From Gonocerus acuteangulatus (Eukaryota; Arthropoda; Insecta; Hemiptera; Coreidae), in the NCBI GenBank assembly GCA_946811695.1, contig OX328130.1:73304853-73368852 (forward strand): 64,000 nt of DNA. Reading direction: 5' to 3'. Numbering within the stretch: the stretch's first letter is position 1; every line of letters begins with the position of its first letter. Shown here one piece after another: positions 22,786 through 33,089 of the stretch. The notes below the pieces were generated by a model, which was given only the letters and a program-made list of their open reading frames with translations, was not told the origin of the DNA and did no database searches. Made by a program: the position numbers and the translations under genes.

Positions 22786-23119
22786 TATTCAATAAATTAA
22801 TCCATCATTTGTAATTCTTCGATGCACGGTCTTGTGGAAAAACCAAACGAACTGATTCATTTCGGTAAAATGAAAGGGTGATCAATTATCACCATTAAAA
22901 TATATTATTAAAACCTCCGGGAAAATAAGAAACAATCAAAATTTTGGGTCTTGTTTAGAACAGGCCCGCCAGTGATTTTATGTAGTAACAGTTACTTATT
23001 GATAAATAAAAAAATATGGGTTAAAGGAACATATGGGTTAAAGGAACATTCAAACCGACATTCTCTTTTGTTGCATCTTTATTTTTTCCTTTCTTCGTAA
23101 AATATCATAATGTGGCCTT

Positions 23120-23255
23120 TTAGCGCGGTTCCTCCCTCCCCCATAGGGAGGAACCCCGCTTATAGGGTTGATACAATGAAACAATCCGGAAGTGCCGACT
23201 AGAAAATTTCGCGTTTCAGAACCCCTAGAGACCGAAAATAACGGTGGTTCAAATT

Positions 23256-23309
<54 letters not shown>

Positions 23310-24061
23310 CCTGTTCGCTCTCTAGATAGAAGACGAATGGTCCGATTTTGATGAAATTTGGTACAAAAATCCTTCGTCCAATTTGAAAGGTCAAGTTCGT
23401 TAAACAGCAAAATCCGCCTACTGGAAGATGGCGTTTGGGGCGAAATTCGCGCAAAAAAAATCGTAACGCTTACGTTTTTGAGTTCATAAGCTTCGTTAGT
23501 ATTTCGTTAGTATCTCGAAAACCGTTGACAATCTTGTGAAGCGGAAGATTACCATTCGGAAGCTTACTAAATGCTCTACAAAAAAGGTTCTGAAGAAAGT
23601 TTTAACTAGGCGATGTCAATCGGAGAAAAAAGTGCTTAAAGCTTTAAATTAATTGATTTCGTTTATTCCAATGGTTCTTTTTGTCTGTTTTATTTCTTGT
23701 TATTTTTTAATTGCTTATAGTTGGATAATGTATTTGACAATAAAACTTGTTAAGTAAAATAACAAAAACAATTTATTGTTAGAAATATAGATTTCCAAGA
23801 TTCCAAGACCTTGTCACTAGCGGGTCTGTTTCTAGTGTAGCGGACCCTTCCAGGTAAGATTGTAAATCATGACCTTTCAAGACTTTACTACTCACAGGAA
23901 TGGCGTTAGTGACCTTAAGGGTTGACACGCCATTATAATAATTAATTTTAAAAAAAAGACTGGTGGAACCAAAATAATAACTGCTTCTATTTTAATCTTT
24001 CCAAATTAGACTAGGGATATGAACGGAACCGCGCTAAGATGATGCAGTCCTGCGAGATGGA
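23120..24061 (-). mobile_element. Helentron-like element, family 2 copy a (complete)
   Basis: On the minus strand it starts TCCATCTCGCAGGACTGCAT then CTTAGCGCGGTTCCG and ends with a hairpin GGTTCCTCCC / GGGAGGAACC followed by GCGCTAA at 23120. The 3' arm GGAACCGCGCTAA is the exact complement of the 5' TTAGCGCGGTTCC. An (AT)n block lies at 23258-23307, preceded in element orientation by AAATTTCATCAAAATCGGAC. Same architecture as family 1 with unrelated interior. The frame at 23050-23454 is not a gene. Confidence 0.6.
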
Positions 24062-24378
24062 CATTTTTTTACAATATCTTTCCTTGGGTAGAATTCCTCT
24101 TTCGACAAAGAAAATCCTGGCTCGTTGCCCTTCTTTGCATAAATCGTAAACATCAAAAATATTCATAGTTTATTACTTTTATAACCGCAAATACACAAAC
24201 AATACTAAATTAAATAGTATTTAAACATGTGTTTTTATTTCTGTATCGATGGTATCAAATTACATAGTAACAGTTACTAAATATCATTATAAAATCACTG
24301 GCGGGCCTGTTCTAAACAAGACCCAAAATTTTATTTCGAAGTACTATTATGAACATTTCAAATTCATTCCCATAATAT

Positions 24379-24541
24379 TAAAAAAAAATCAGTCCCGTAA
24401 CAGGCCACGAGGGCCCTGAGGGGCAAATACTACAGAGGTATCTGATTCATGACCATACGGCACACTAGGGATTTGAACTCAGGCCTCCAGCTTATTAGTC
24501 CAGTGCTCTACCACTGAGCTAACCTCGCCCTCCCCCCCACC
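24379..24541 (-). mobile_element. tRNA-derived SINE, internally deleted, 10-bp TSD
   Basis: Minus strand: GGCGAGGTTAGCTCAGTGGT (A box), GAGTTCAAATCCC (B box), then directly the 3' part ATCAGATACCTCTGTAGTAT, GGCCCTCGTGGCCTGTTACG, GGGACTGATTTTTTTT. The middle ~150 bp present in the 29.3-kb copy is missing. CCCATAATAT flanks both sides (24369-24378; 24542-24551). Confidence 0.85.
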
Positions 24542-24863
24542 CCCATAATATAAAGGACCTAATAATAATTTTGTATAAACGAATAGGTAGAAGAGTGTGT
24601 GTGAGAGAGAGAGAAGTTATAAAAATTGTCAGAATTCCCTAATCATTGACAAATAGGTTTAGCTTATTCCCATTCATAAAAACGGCCTTATCACTAGTAT
24701 TGCCACGCCTAAATCATTCAAGAAATCCCCCTCATTCATCAAGTCAACCCATCTATTTACTACGTCAATATGGAATTACTATGGAGAATCATCCAACTTC
24801 CTGGTATTACTTATCCTTTAGGCTTATCATTCAACAGAATTCGTATATGATAAGAAAAAAAAG

Positions 24864-25782
24864 TCCGTCACGCAGGAGCTGCATAACTAAGCACTTTCCT
24901 CAGAATTTGGGTAGTGTAGACTGATTTCCAGAACAATTTGCTTAAAATATCCTACATAAATAAAATAAAAACATGAATAGTTCTCTTTTAAATTTGTAAT
25001 GAGTAACTGATCAATTACTAATTTGCTTCCAGAGTTATGTTTACACATGGTACCTACTACACTACGTCATAAATACAAAAAACCTCATATTATCGTATTT
25101 TGATCTAACGCAGGAACAGGATACAGTCCCTCTAGATGTAAAGCGCTCCTTGCGGCGGCTTTGTGAACCTACGTCTGGCGGGCTTTTCTATTGAAATATA
25201 TTACAAAGTAAACCCCCGCTTTCCGATTGACCGATTCAGCTCATTTTTACAACACTTCTTTCTCATGAGTTACCCACGACGTATACCGCGTTTCGTTTCA
25301 ATACAGCAGAAATTACGACCGGTATGAGTATATTAGGAATTTGGGTCCGGAGTAAACCCCCCCTTCTAATGAACCGATTTAGTTTATTTTTACAACACAT
25401 ATTTACCTGTAGATTACCACTACGAATACCGAGTTTCGTCGAAATATACCAAAAATCACGGCTGGTAGTGGCGAATTGGTATTGTGGGGCTGGAGTAAAC
25501 CCCCCCCCCCCCCCCTCCTAATGAACCGATTTAGTTTATTTTTATATCTCACTTTTCTCTCTATATTACCACTACGAATACCAAGTTTCGTTGAAATATA
25601 ACAAATATTACGGCTGACATGGTCAAATTAGTGTTTTGGGTTCGGGGTAAACCCCCCTCCCCTTCCGGTGGACTGATTTTTGTGGTTAACGAACTCGTTC
25701 AATCGTTTGCTAATTGAATGCTATATACCAAGTTTCGTGACGAAAAAACAAAAACTCTGGCCGCTATCGTGTTAACAGACAC
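24864..25782 (+). mobile_element. Helentron-like element, family 1 copy C, 3'-truncated
   Basis: Begins TCCGTCACGCAGGAGCTGC and follows copy A through three internal units (C-runs at 25357, 25500, 25652) to GTGTTAACAGAC. It then stops: the (AT)n, hairpin and CTAA end are absent. Truncation falls exactly where the microsatellite begins in other copies. Confidence 0.6.
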
Positions 25783-26424
25783 GAATAAGTTATATATTGC
25801 AAGTCCAGAAGTAAACTCTTTATTAATTTATTCGTTTTATAGTAAATAATATAAATATAAATAGAAATAAAAATTTAAACGATTATAGATATGTTTAAAA
25901 ATTAAAATGTTTAGGCGGGAATGACCCTTCTTCCGTTAAATATATTAATAGATTTCGTTTAAAACGTAGATATATACTTATAAAATACTTTAATAATAAA
26001 TTACACAACTATAGAATGAAAACTGGTAAAATTTCCTAGCTGGAAATTAATGCATTTCCAAAGAAACACATAGTTATCATTAATAACATGAAGTAAATTA
26101 TTCAGGGATTTTCTGAATAATTTACTTAAAATAAACAACACAAATAAGAAAATTTTATGAATAGATTTGGTATTTTATGTTTTCTTTAAATAGCCTATGA
26201 AGACACAAAACTACAATTGTCCTCTTTTATATTGTTAATAAACGGCTCAGTGAATTATTAATTATTATTTTTTTTGAGTTAGCCACGACTTTTTATCGAT
26301 ATATATTTTTTCCCCTTTTTTTATCACAAATCATTTGTTCAGATAGGCATACGGCATGCCAAGTTTTGTTTTGATGTAACAAAACTTTCTTATTTTTAAA
26401 AGTATTAAAAATATCTGAACAATA

Positions 26425-26429
<5 letters not shown>
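25783..26429. other. No recognisable gene
   Basis: Very AT-rich sequence; nothing supported. Confidence 0.45.

Positions 26430-26479
<50 letters not shown>
26430..26479. repeat. (AT)n microsatellite
   Basis: About 25 TA units. Confidence 0.95.
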
Positions 26480-26480
<1 letters not shown>

Positions 26481-26587
26481 GTAAAAGACGTGAAAAACTA
26501 AAAATTTCACAGGACCTACAAGAAAGTCATGCAGAAGATGGTCCAACAGTACTATTTAAAACCCATCAACATGTATCGCATAATCGA

Positions 26588-26606
26588 AACGATAGAATTT
26601 ACATGT

Positions 26607-26666
<60 letters not shown>

Positions 26667-26755
26667 GTGTGTGTGTGTGAATACATAATATGTATTATCA
26701 AAATATTATTTTGATTCTGAACGGTGCAAATGAATGCTATTTTAACTATTTATAG
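26588..26755. repeat. Direct duplication, left copy
   Basis: GATAGAATTTACATG, (AT)n, GGGTGTGTGTG, AATACATAATATGTATTATC, AAAATATTATTTTGATTCTG and AATGCTATTTTAACTATTT, repeated at 27508-27675 with few differences. The two copies flank 750 bp that is itself a copy of 30404-30938. Confidence 0.85.
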
Positions 26756-26756
26756 T

Positions 26757-27052
26757 AAAAAAAAAAAAAAATGTTACATGAATCGTATCAGAACTGTTTT
26801 TGTGTGTGTTTAACTGTGTATCAACTTTTGGGCAATAAACACCGGGCTATATAAAGGCCGCCTCCATTTTAATAATACCTACACCATGTGGGGTCTCCCG
26901 TGGTCTAATGGCTAGCGCCTTGGATTCATAAGCGGGAAATGGTGGGTTCGATTCCCAACCTCCGGCAGGAATTTTATCATCCCACGGCTCGCTGGTGAAA
27001 TTCCTCGCTGCACCCTGGATGTCGGCGCTAATGACCTAGATGTAGATGTGCC

Positions 27053-27087
<35 letters not shown>

Positions 27088-27177
27088 AAACCTACACCAC
27101 GTGGTCGGTCACCCATTCAGGTACTGGCCACGCCCGACGTCGCTTAACTTCAGTTATATACAAGAGCCGGTGCATTA
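26757..27177 (-). mobile_element. 5S-derived SINE split by a nested tRNA SINE
   Basis: The minus-strand 5S SINE (head GCACCGGCTCTTGT, CTGAAGTTAAGCGACGTCGG, GGGTGACCGACCACG) is interrupted at 26892-27090 by another SINE. The same 5S SINE without the insert is at 30404-30606, so insertion order is certain. Its body is diverged from the 2.7-kb type (GGAGGCGGCCTTTATATAGC). Confidence 0.85.
26892..27090 (+). mobile_element. tRNA-derived SINE, nested, 14-bp TSD
   Basis: Head GGTCTCCCGTGGTCTAATGG with A-box features, a GGATTCATAAGCGGG arm, and B box GGTGGGTTCGATTCCC. Body ATCCCACGGCTCGCTGGTGA, tail CTGGATGTCGGCGCTAATGA then GATGTAGATGTGCCG and ~26 A. TSD CCTACACCATGTGG / CCTACACCACGTGG (26878-26891; 27091-27104). 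The acceptor stem does not pair, so this is not a working tRNA. The 3' tail is the same as that of the 5S SINEs. Confidence 0.9.
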
Positions 27178-27507
27178 AACAGGACTATGGCCGTTTGCCG
27201 TTTAAGTAATAATACATGTTTTTTTATTGCTGTAGAGAACATCTGTACTGACAGCTAAAACCAGATACAATATCCATGTTCAGCGCTCCAAGCGGTAGAA
27301 TCAAGAACTAATGCCCGCGCATATTAGGCGGTTTAATTACTTTTGGCCATAATACTGGTTAAACCCCAATTTCTAAGAAACCGATTTAGTATACACTATA
27401 AGCACATGATTTCTCTTTAGATAGCCACAAACTATACCGAATTTCGTTACAATAATTCAAAACGTACGGCTGTTGTAGACAAATTAGCAATTAGGGGACG
27501 GAGTAAA

Positions 27508-27522
27508 CCGATAGAATTTACA

Positions 27523-27589
<67 letters not shown>

Positions 27590-27675
27590 GTGTGTGTGTG
27601 TGTGAATACATAATATGTATTATCAAAATATTATTTTGATTCTGAGCGTTGAAAATGAATGCTATTTTAACTATT
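27508..27675. repeat. Direct duplication, right copy
   Basis: Second copy of 26588-26755, including (AT)n at 27526-27588. Its left boundary cuts into the family-1-like sequence that continues uninterrupted at 30938. Confidence 0.85.
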
Positions 27676-27804
27676 TTCCTAAGATTAAAACCGAATGCAG
27701 CATATAAAGCTCCTTAAGAATCGACCAAAATCTCAACTTTGATACCAAGCTCCTCATATAAACCTGTATGTATGTGTGCGTGTATGTATGGTATATAGAA
27801 ATGT

Positions 27805-27805
27805 A

Positions 27806-27861
<56 letters not shown>

Positions 27862-27984
27862 GTTAAAATGTAAGTTAATTAGGCAGCTATCATGATGAAG
27901 TAATGCGTGAGCGGTTTCCTTCATGATCGCGAAGAACAAGGGGGGGGGGGGGTAGGTTATTATAAAAAATATTATATAAAAAAT

Positions 27985-28059
<75 letters not shown>
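27805..28059. repeat. Paired (AT)n tracts
   Basis: TA tracts at 27811-27853 and 27997-28059 flank about 140 bp with a G12 run near 27940. Open frames over them are low complexity. Confidence 0.9.
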
Positions 28060-28062
<3 letters not shown>

Positions 28063-28334
28063 CCTGTATATTTGATTATAACAGTAATATTCACTAAACG
28101 ATTTATCTCAAAACGTGTCCTATTCTTATAAATTAGTAAACCAGAATTAAGCTCATTTTAACTGCTTATTTCACATCCATTTTTGTATGATTTCCAAAAA
28201 TATCTAACTAGTTTTCCACCATTGTCGCCATCCATTTTTCATTGTACACGTTATTTTTAAATGTTAATAGCAATTCTTAAGAAATTTAAGAGCGTATCGC
28301 CCTTGTTGCAGTACTCCAATAAATAATTTAATAA

Positions 28335-28625
28335 CTAAAAATTATTTCGTTTAGAGCATTTTGCTCAAATTCGGGACCATAAATATGCTTTAGGACCAAC
28401 CGACAAACCTATATAATGAACTCTATAACATACAGTCATCTTTTTCGTACATGGCCACTGCGATTGTGCGAACGCTAGCGGACACTTTTTTGTGATACAT
28501 ACAGTCTTCTTTTTCGTAAATGTCGACGCCACTGGGCATGCGCGAATGCCAACAGACACTTCTTTGTGACACTTTTTTGTAACGTTTTTGTCCAGTTTAG
28601 TCACCGCTAAAGCATATTTATGCTA
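28335..28625 (-). repeat. GCGCATGCGC-bearing repeat, copy 3
   Basis: Minus strand: ATGCTTTAGCGGTGACTAAA at the right end, then sub-units with GCGCATGCCCAGTGG and a decayed GCACAATCGCAGTGG, then GGTTTGTCGGTTGGTCCTAA and CATATTTATGGTCCCGAATT. The open frame at 28365-28604 is a shadow. Confidence 0.7.
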
Positions 28626-29295
28626 AGAAATAAAATAATAATTCGAAACCCATTGTTTATAACATTTAGACTAAAAGTTTGGGCTGAAAGTTCTTAGTTC
28701 ATGAGCTCCTGAAGAGGAGTCATATGAACTTAAAACGTTTTTAGACTATTGAATATTAGGGAGGAATGCATTTTGAATGTGTTTGATCTTCCACCCCAAT
28801 CAAATTGTTTAGTTTCTTGGCTATATTTTGCGAGAAAATACGCCAGAACAGAGCATTGCATATAATAATCCATTCCAGGGAAAGGAATCCGAGATATTGA
28901 GGTCACGGGACTGGTGAAGGAATTTGAATAATTCTATATTTGTTTTGAGGGCAAATATTTTCCATGGTACGGCCTTATCTCCTTGGTAATTCCACCAGAT
29001 ATAGGTAGGCTGTCTGGAACTGGGACATCGTCGACAACAATCCCCTGATAAGAAGGGGGAATAAACCCGGGAAAAGCTATGACACAAATAAAGGCGGGAA
29101 TGTTGATAAGAGAATCGGTCATAGGGTCAATCGGCCGTTTAATTACATATCATATCAAGCAGAATTCTGTTTTCAATCGAGATGATAGGAATGGAATTCA
29201 GATCGAAATGCTCCATGATTAACGAGAAAGTGATAAATATTGATAATATGTTTATATTTTAGCGCTTTCTCCGTCACATTATTAGCAGATAATCG
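28626..29295. other. Unassigned; two overlapping minus-strand frames
   Basis: Frames at 28934-29122 (begins MTDSLINIPAFICVIAFPGF) and 28821-29087 overlap in different phases with no recognised domain. CTCCTGAAGAGGAGTC near 28709 loosely resembles the PLE-type block at 10.8 kb but lacks the GAAAC core. No gene is claimed. Confidence 0.25.
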
Positions 29296-29308
29296 TATTG
29301 ACACATAA

Positions 29309-29649
29309 TAAAAAAAAAATCAGTCCCGTAACAGGCCACGAGAGCCCTGAGGGGCAGATACTATAGAGGTATCTGGTTCATGATCATGCGGCGCACTATG
29401 GAGATAGTGTGGTCAATACTACGCTCCGGCTGATTTTCCCCTTGGCTACTTCGACTGGCAGGAGTCATTTGTACCCAAGGTACCCATTGGTAAACTTATT
29501 AAAGCCTGGGTTGGCCTAGGGACGGTCAGGCAGGCCGAATGCAACCCATGAACGAAGACACTAGAAGAAAAAATCTTTAGTGCTTGCTCGGGATTTGAAC
29601 TCAGATCTTCCAACTTATTAGTCCAGTGCTCTACCACTGAGCTCCCTCA
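29309..29649 (-). mobile_element. tRNA-derived SINE, near full length, 13-bp TSD
   Basis: Minus strand head GAGCTCAGTGGTAGAGCACT, B box GAGTTCAAATCCCGAGC, CACTAAAGATTTTTTCTTCT, TGACCGTCCCTAGGCCAACC, GGTACCTTGGGTACAAATGA, GACCACACTATCTCC, CAGATACCTCTATAGTATCT, GTTACGGGACTGATTTTTTT. TATTGACACATAA lies at 29296-29308 and 29650-29662. The 5' few bases of the tRNA head are lost. Confidence 0.92.
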
Positions 29650-29830
29650 TATTGACACATAAAGCTCATATATTGGACGACTTCAAAGCATTTAACCACA
29701 CTGATCATTTTTGTCTATTTATTTTTCTTACTTTCATCATCACTGAGTTCTGGAACATAAAATGATTTTCTAGTCGACACATCCGGATTGCATTATGGAG
29801 TGGGGGAGAAAAAATTCTAAACGTAATTTA

Positions 29831-29930
29831 GATTGCAGATACGTACCTCGATTATAGATTTCCAAAGATACGTACCTCGATTATAGATTGCAGATACGTA
29901 CCTCGATTATAGATTTCCAAAGATACGTAC
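29831..29930. repeat. ~55-bp tandem duplication
   Basis: AGATACGTACCTCGATTATA occurs three times, plus a truncated fourth, alternating with GATTGC and GATTTCCAA spacers. Confidence 0.9.
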
Positions 29931-30243
29931 CCCTTTTCTTTTTTTTTTTTGTTTATAACGATACCATAACACAAGATTACCTGGAAATAAATAAACAATT
30001 GTAAGTAACTATAGTTATGTATGTATATTTCTAATATATTGTGTGTATAAGAATTTATAAAACAATATTAAGGCCTGAGTAGTCCTTTTTTAAATTTACA
30101 CTAGGCCCGGAAGATTTCTCATTCGAATGAAGAATATCCACCATACTTTTCGGCTGCAAAATGGTTTTATTCTGTAGATTAACCTTCCCAAAAATCTGGA
30201 GTATTTATAAATGTGCGTAAAAACTGAAATAGAACCAGAAAAT

Positions 30244-31158
30244 TCCGTCACGCAGGAGCTGCATAACTAAGCACCTTCCTCAGCAATGTGGTGAAACATC
30301 AAATTACTAAAATATATGAACGGTGCCAGCCTCCAGGTTTATGGAACAGTTCCATCTGTAGACTTGGTAAGCCCTCGATGATCCTTAATAACATATATCT
30401 TAGTAAAAAAAAAAAAGTTACATGAATCGTATCAGAACTGTTTTTGTGTGTGTTTAACTGCGTATCAACATTTGGGCAATAAACACCGGGCTATATAAAG
30501 GCCGCCTCCATTTTAATAATACCTACACCACGTGGTCGGTCACCCATTCAGGTACTAGCCACGCCCGACGTCGCTTAACTTCAGTTATATACAAGAGCCG
30601 GTGCATTAAACAGGACTATGGCCGTTTGCCGTTTAGGTAATAATACATGTTTTTTTATTGCTGTAGAGAACAGCTGTACTGACAGCTAAAACCCGATACA
30701 ATATCCATGTTCAGCGCTCCTAGCGGTAGAATCAAGAACTAATGCCCGAGCATATTAGGCGGTTTAATTACTTTTGGCCATAATACTGGTTAAACCCCAA
30801 ATTCTAAGAAACCGATTTAGTATACACTATAAGCACATGATTTCTCTTTAGATAGCCACAAACTATACCGAATTTCGTTACAATAATTCAAAACGTACGG
30901 CTGTTGTAGACAAATTAGCAATTAGGGGACGGAGTAAACCCCCATCCCGGTTGACCGATTTTGATGGTTAACTAATTCGTTCAATCGTTTGATAAAGCAT
31001 GCTATATGCCAAGTTTCGTGGCGAAAAAAATAACAAAAACTCTGGTGTGTAAATAAATGTCTACTAGGTAAGACCGATGAAGGTTTGATGATTTTTTTTA
31101 AAAAAATCTGTCATGAGTCCAACCTCAATAGCTACTTTCCTTCGGAGGAAACTGGTAA
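30244..31158 (+). mobile_element. Family-1-like element (copy E) hosting a 5S SINE
   Basis: Starts TCCGTCACGCAGGAGCTGC and CTAAGCACCTTCCTC; ends CCTCAATAGCTACTTTCCTT then CGGAGGAAACTGGTAA, with GTGTCTACTAGGTAAGACCG-like sequence upstream. No (AT)n remains. A minus-strand 5S SINE occupies 30404-30606 in its interior. The part from 30404 to 30938 is duplicated at 26757-27507. Confidence 0.55.
30404..30606 (-). mobile_element. 5S-derived SINE, the uninterrupted version
   Basis: Minus strand GCACCGGCTCTTGTATATAA, CTGAAGTTAAGCGACGTCGG, GTACCTGAATGGGTGACCG, ATATAGCCCGGTGTTTATTG and a 12-nt A/T tail. It acts as the empty-site reference for the nested insertion at 26892-27090. Confidence 0.85.
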
Positions 31159-31905
31159 AATTACAAAATCCGTGTGGTTACCATATGAAAGGTAATTCCA
31201 TTTTACAATAAGGAAGGTGCCTAAAGCGAGTTAACTCTGATTTCTCACTGCGATCTCTACCTTAATTGAAATTAAAATTTCAGACCTCATTAATTCAAAG
31301 TTCTCTGGTCCAGATTTTTTTTTTTTTCGTTCACTTTAATAAGTTTTTCTTTTTAATTTTTTACAGGGAAAACATAATATTAACGCTCGATTTTTTCTGA
31401 GTAAAACAAGTAGGAGTGAATATTTAATAGAGCACTCCATTTCGCCCTTTTAATGAATTCTCTTAATAAACAGAAATTTACATTGAAATTTTGTAAATGT
31501 TTGATGAAAAATTAAATTAATATGTAAGTAACTTTTAAAAGTTTTTCTTTAGTTAGAATGACAAATGGAACGCTCTTTTCGGCACTATTTCATTATAAAA
31601 AAAATATTTAACAACAAAAATTAATAGCAAAGGTTGTTTGTTATTTTAAGTAAATTACTATATAGGATCTCGACGTTGTATGACAAATATTGTATCTTAT
31701 TCCAAAATAAAAAGATGTTTCCCGTCTGCAGGAGGTTGAATCTTTATACATATGGGCCCGCAAAAAGAATTCCCTAATTCACCATGGGTGTTTGATAACC
31801 AATAGAGCGTTTGTAATTTTTGAAATTCGAAGTGCACTTAGGCCTGTGTTGTCGAATGTGCTGTAGGTCTTACAAATTTCTTTAATTATAAGCACGCACA
31901 GATTC
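31159..31905. other. No recognisable gene
   Basis: AT-rich sequence; nothing supported. Confidence 0.45.
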
Positions 31906-31930
31906 ATATATATATATATATATATATTAT

Positions 31931-32296
31931 GGGGGCGAGGTTAGCTCGGTGGTAGAGCACTCGACTAATGAACTGGAGGACCAGGTTCAAAACCCGAGCG
32001 CGCACTAAAGATTTTTTCTTCTAGTGCTGCCGTTCGAGAGTTGGATTTGGGGTCCCAGATCGTCCCTAGGCTCACCCAGCCTTTAATTAATTTAATTAAT
32101 AATGGGTACCTTGGGTGCTAATGACTCTAGCAGTCGAAGCAGCCAAGGGGAAAATCAGGCGGCCGGAGCATAGTATTGACCACACTATCTCCCTAGGGTG
32201 CCGTATGGTCATGAATCAGATACCTCTACAGTATCTGCCCCTCTGGGCCCTTGTGGCCTGTTACGGGGCTGATTTTGTTTTTTTTTTGTTTTTTTT
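31931..32296 (+). mobile_element. tRNA-derived SINE, best copy
   Basis: GGGGGCGAGGTTAGCTCGGT then GGTAGAGCACTCGACTAATG (A box and anticodon arm), AGGTTCAAAACCCGAGCG (B box). Body with CACTAAAGATTTTTTCTTCT, CGTCCCTAGGCTCACCCAGC, GGCGGCCGGAGCATAGTATT, CACACTATCTCCCTAGGGTG, GGCCTGTTACGGGGCTGATT and a T-rich end. A TATATATATATTAT target duplication flanks it (left ending 31930, right 32297-32312). The T-rich rather than A-rich end distinguishes it from the 5S and other tRNA SINEs. Confidence 0.9.
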
Positions 32297-32342
32297 TATA
32301 TATATATATTATTTGTTCTTATAGATGATCCGAAATATCCAA

Positions 32343-32660
32343 ATTCTTTTTTATCCTAGTAGGCATGGGGTCATTAAAACAGTCTTCCCTTTTTTTATAC
32401 AACTTTATTTATTGGGCCCGACATGTTTCGTGCGTCTTTTCTTCGCACCTCTTCAGGGGCACTTCTACAACAAAATATCATTTTTTTGAAAATCCACATA
32501 AACCTTTTTTCTATTATATTAAAACTATCAATGTTCCACAAAATGCATTCAGACATTATCCTGCTCAATTAACGAAACATGTCGGGCCCAATAAATAAAG
32601 TAGTATAAAAAAAGGGAAGACTGCTTTAATGACCCCAGGCCTACTAGGATAAAAAAGAAT
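32343..32660. mobile_element. PLE-like foldback with a hammerhead-like motif
   Basis: Arms 32343-32431 and 32572-32660 (89 bp each) are inverted copies with very few differences: CCTAGTAGGC, CAGTCTTCCCTTTTTTTATA, ATTTATTGGGCCCGACATGT on the left. The left arm continues into a complete hammerhead-like block (minus strand 32416-32460), while the right arm stops just before stem II. Same organisation as 10370-10945 with unrelated distal sequence, so probably a different PLE subfamily. Confidence 0.5.
32416..32460 (-). ncRNA. Hammerhead-like motif
   Basis: Minus strand: GCCC, CTGAAGA, extra G, GTGCG...CGCAC (5-bp stem II), GAAA, CATG, TC, GGGC. All core blocks and the predicted cleavage site are intact; only the extra purine departs from consensus. 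Confidence 0.45.
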
Positions 32661-32675
32661 ATATATATATATAAA

Positions 32676-33081
32676 CAGGGTGGCCCAGATAAGTGGGCCG
32701 CAAGAGAAATAACTACTAAACGGTTTGAGATATCAACATTTCTTAGGGGACAAAGTTGTAGTTCTCATCGAGATCTATAAAATGGTGCCTTCGGAAATGA
32801 GAAAATAACACTTCAAGGGCTCAAGTAGGCCTTTGAAGGGAAGGGTTTCCTTTTTACCCATATTTTTCATTATATTTTTAAAACTTACCTAACAAAACAA
32901 GGAAGAACCGTGCGAACGGGGTTTCGATGCGTCAAGTAGTTCTCTGTAAAAATACGTTTTCATTTGCATGTATTCCTCATCTAAAATTCAAAAAAATGGC
33001 ACTTGAATTTATTTAAATAGTATTTTTTTAAAGGGAGGGGCAATTCAGCATAGGATAGGCGTGCTTATCTGGGCCACCCTG
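32676..33081. mobile_element. TIR MITE in a TA target
   Basis: Left end CAGGGTGGCCCAGATAAGTG, right end GCTTATCTGGGCCACCCTG; 406 bp, with TATATA on the right and ATATAAA on the left. No coding capacity. TA targeting would fit Tc1/mariner-type elements, but the termini alone do not prove it. Confidence 0.7.
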
Positions 33082-33089
33082 TATATATA

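Noticed and set aside
23050..23454. 134-codon minus-strand open frame
   Set aside because: Runs through the (AT)n block and 3' part of a Helentron-like element; a similar frame at 63248-63541 recurs in each copy as a shadow.
26892..26965. Functional tRNA gene with CAT in the anticodon loop
   Set aside because: Acceptor stem does not pair, and a SINE body, tail and TSD follow; same for 35638-35700.
28709..28740. Fourth hammerhead-like block (CTCCTGAAGAGGAGTC)
   Set aside because: The GAAAC core and stem II closure are not present after it; only the first half resembles the motif.
28821..29122. Host gene exon on the minus strand
   Set aside because: Two overlapping frames of similar quality, no recognisable domain and no convincing splice sites.
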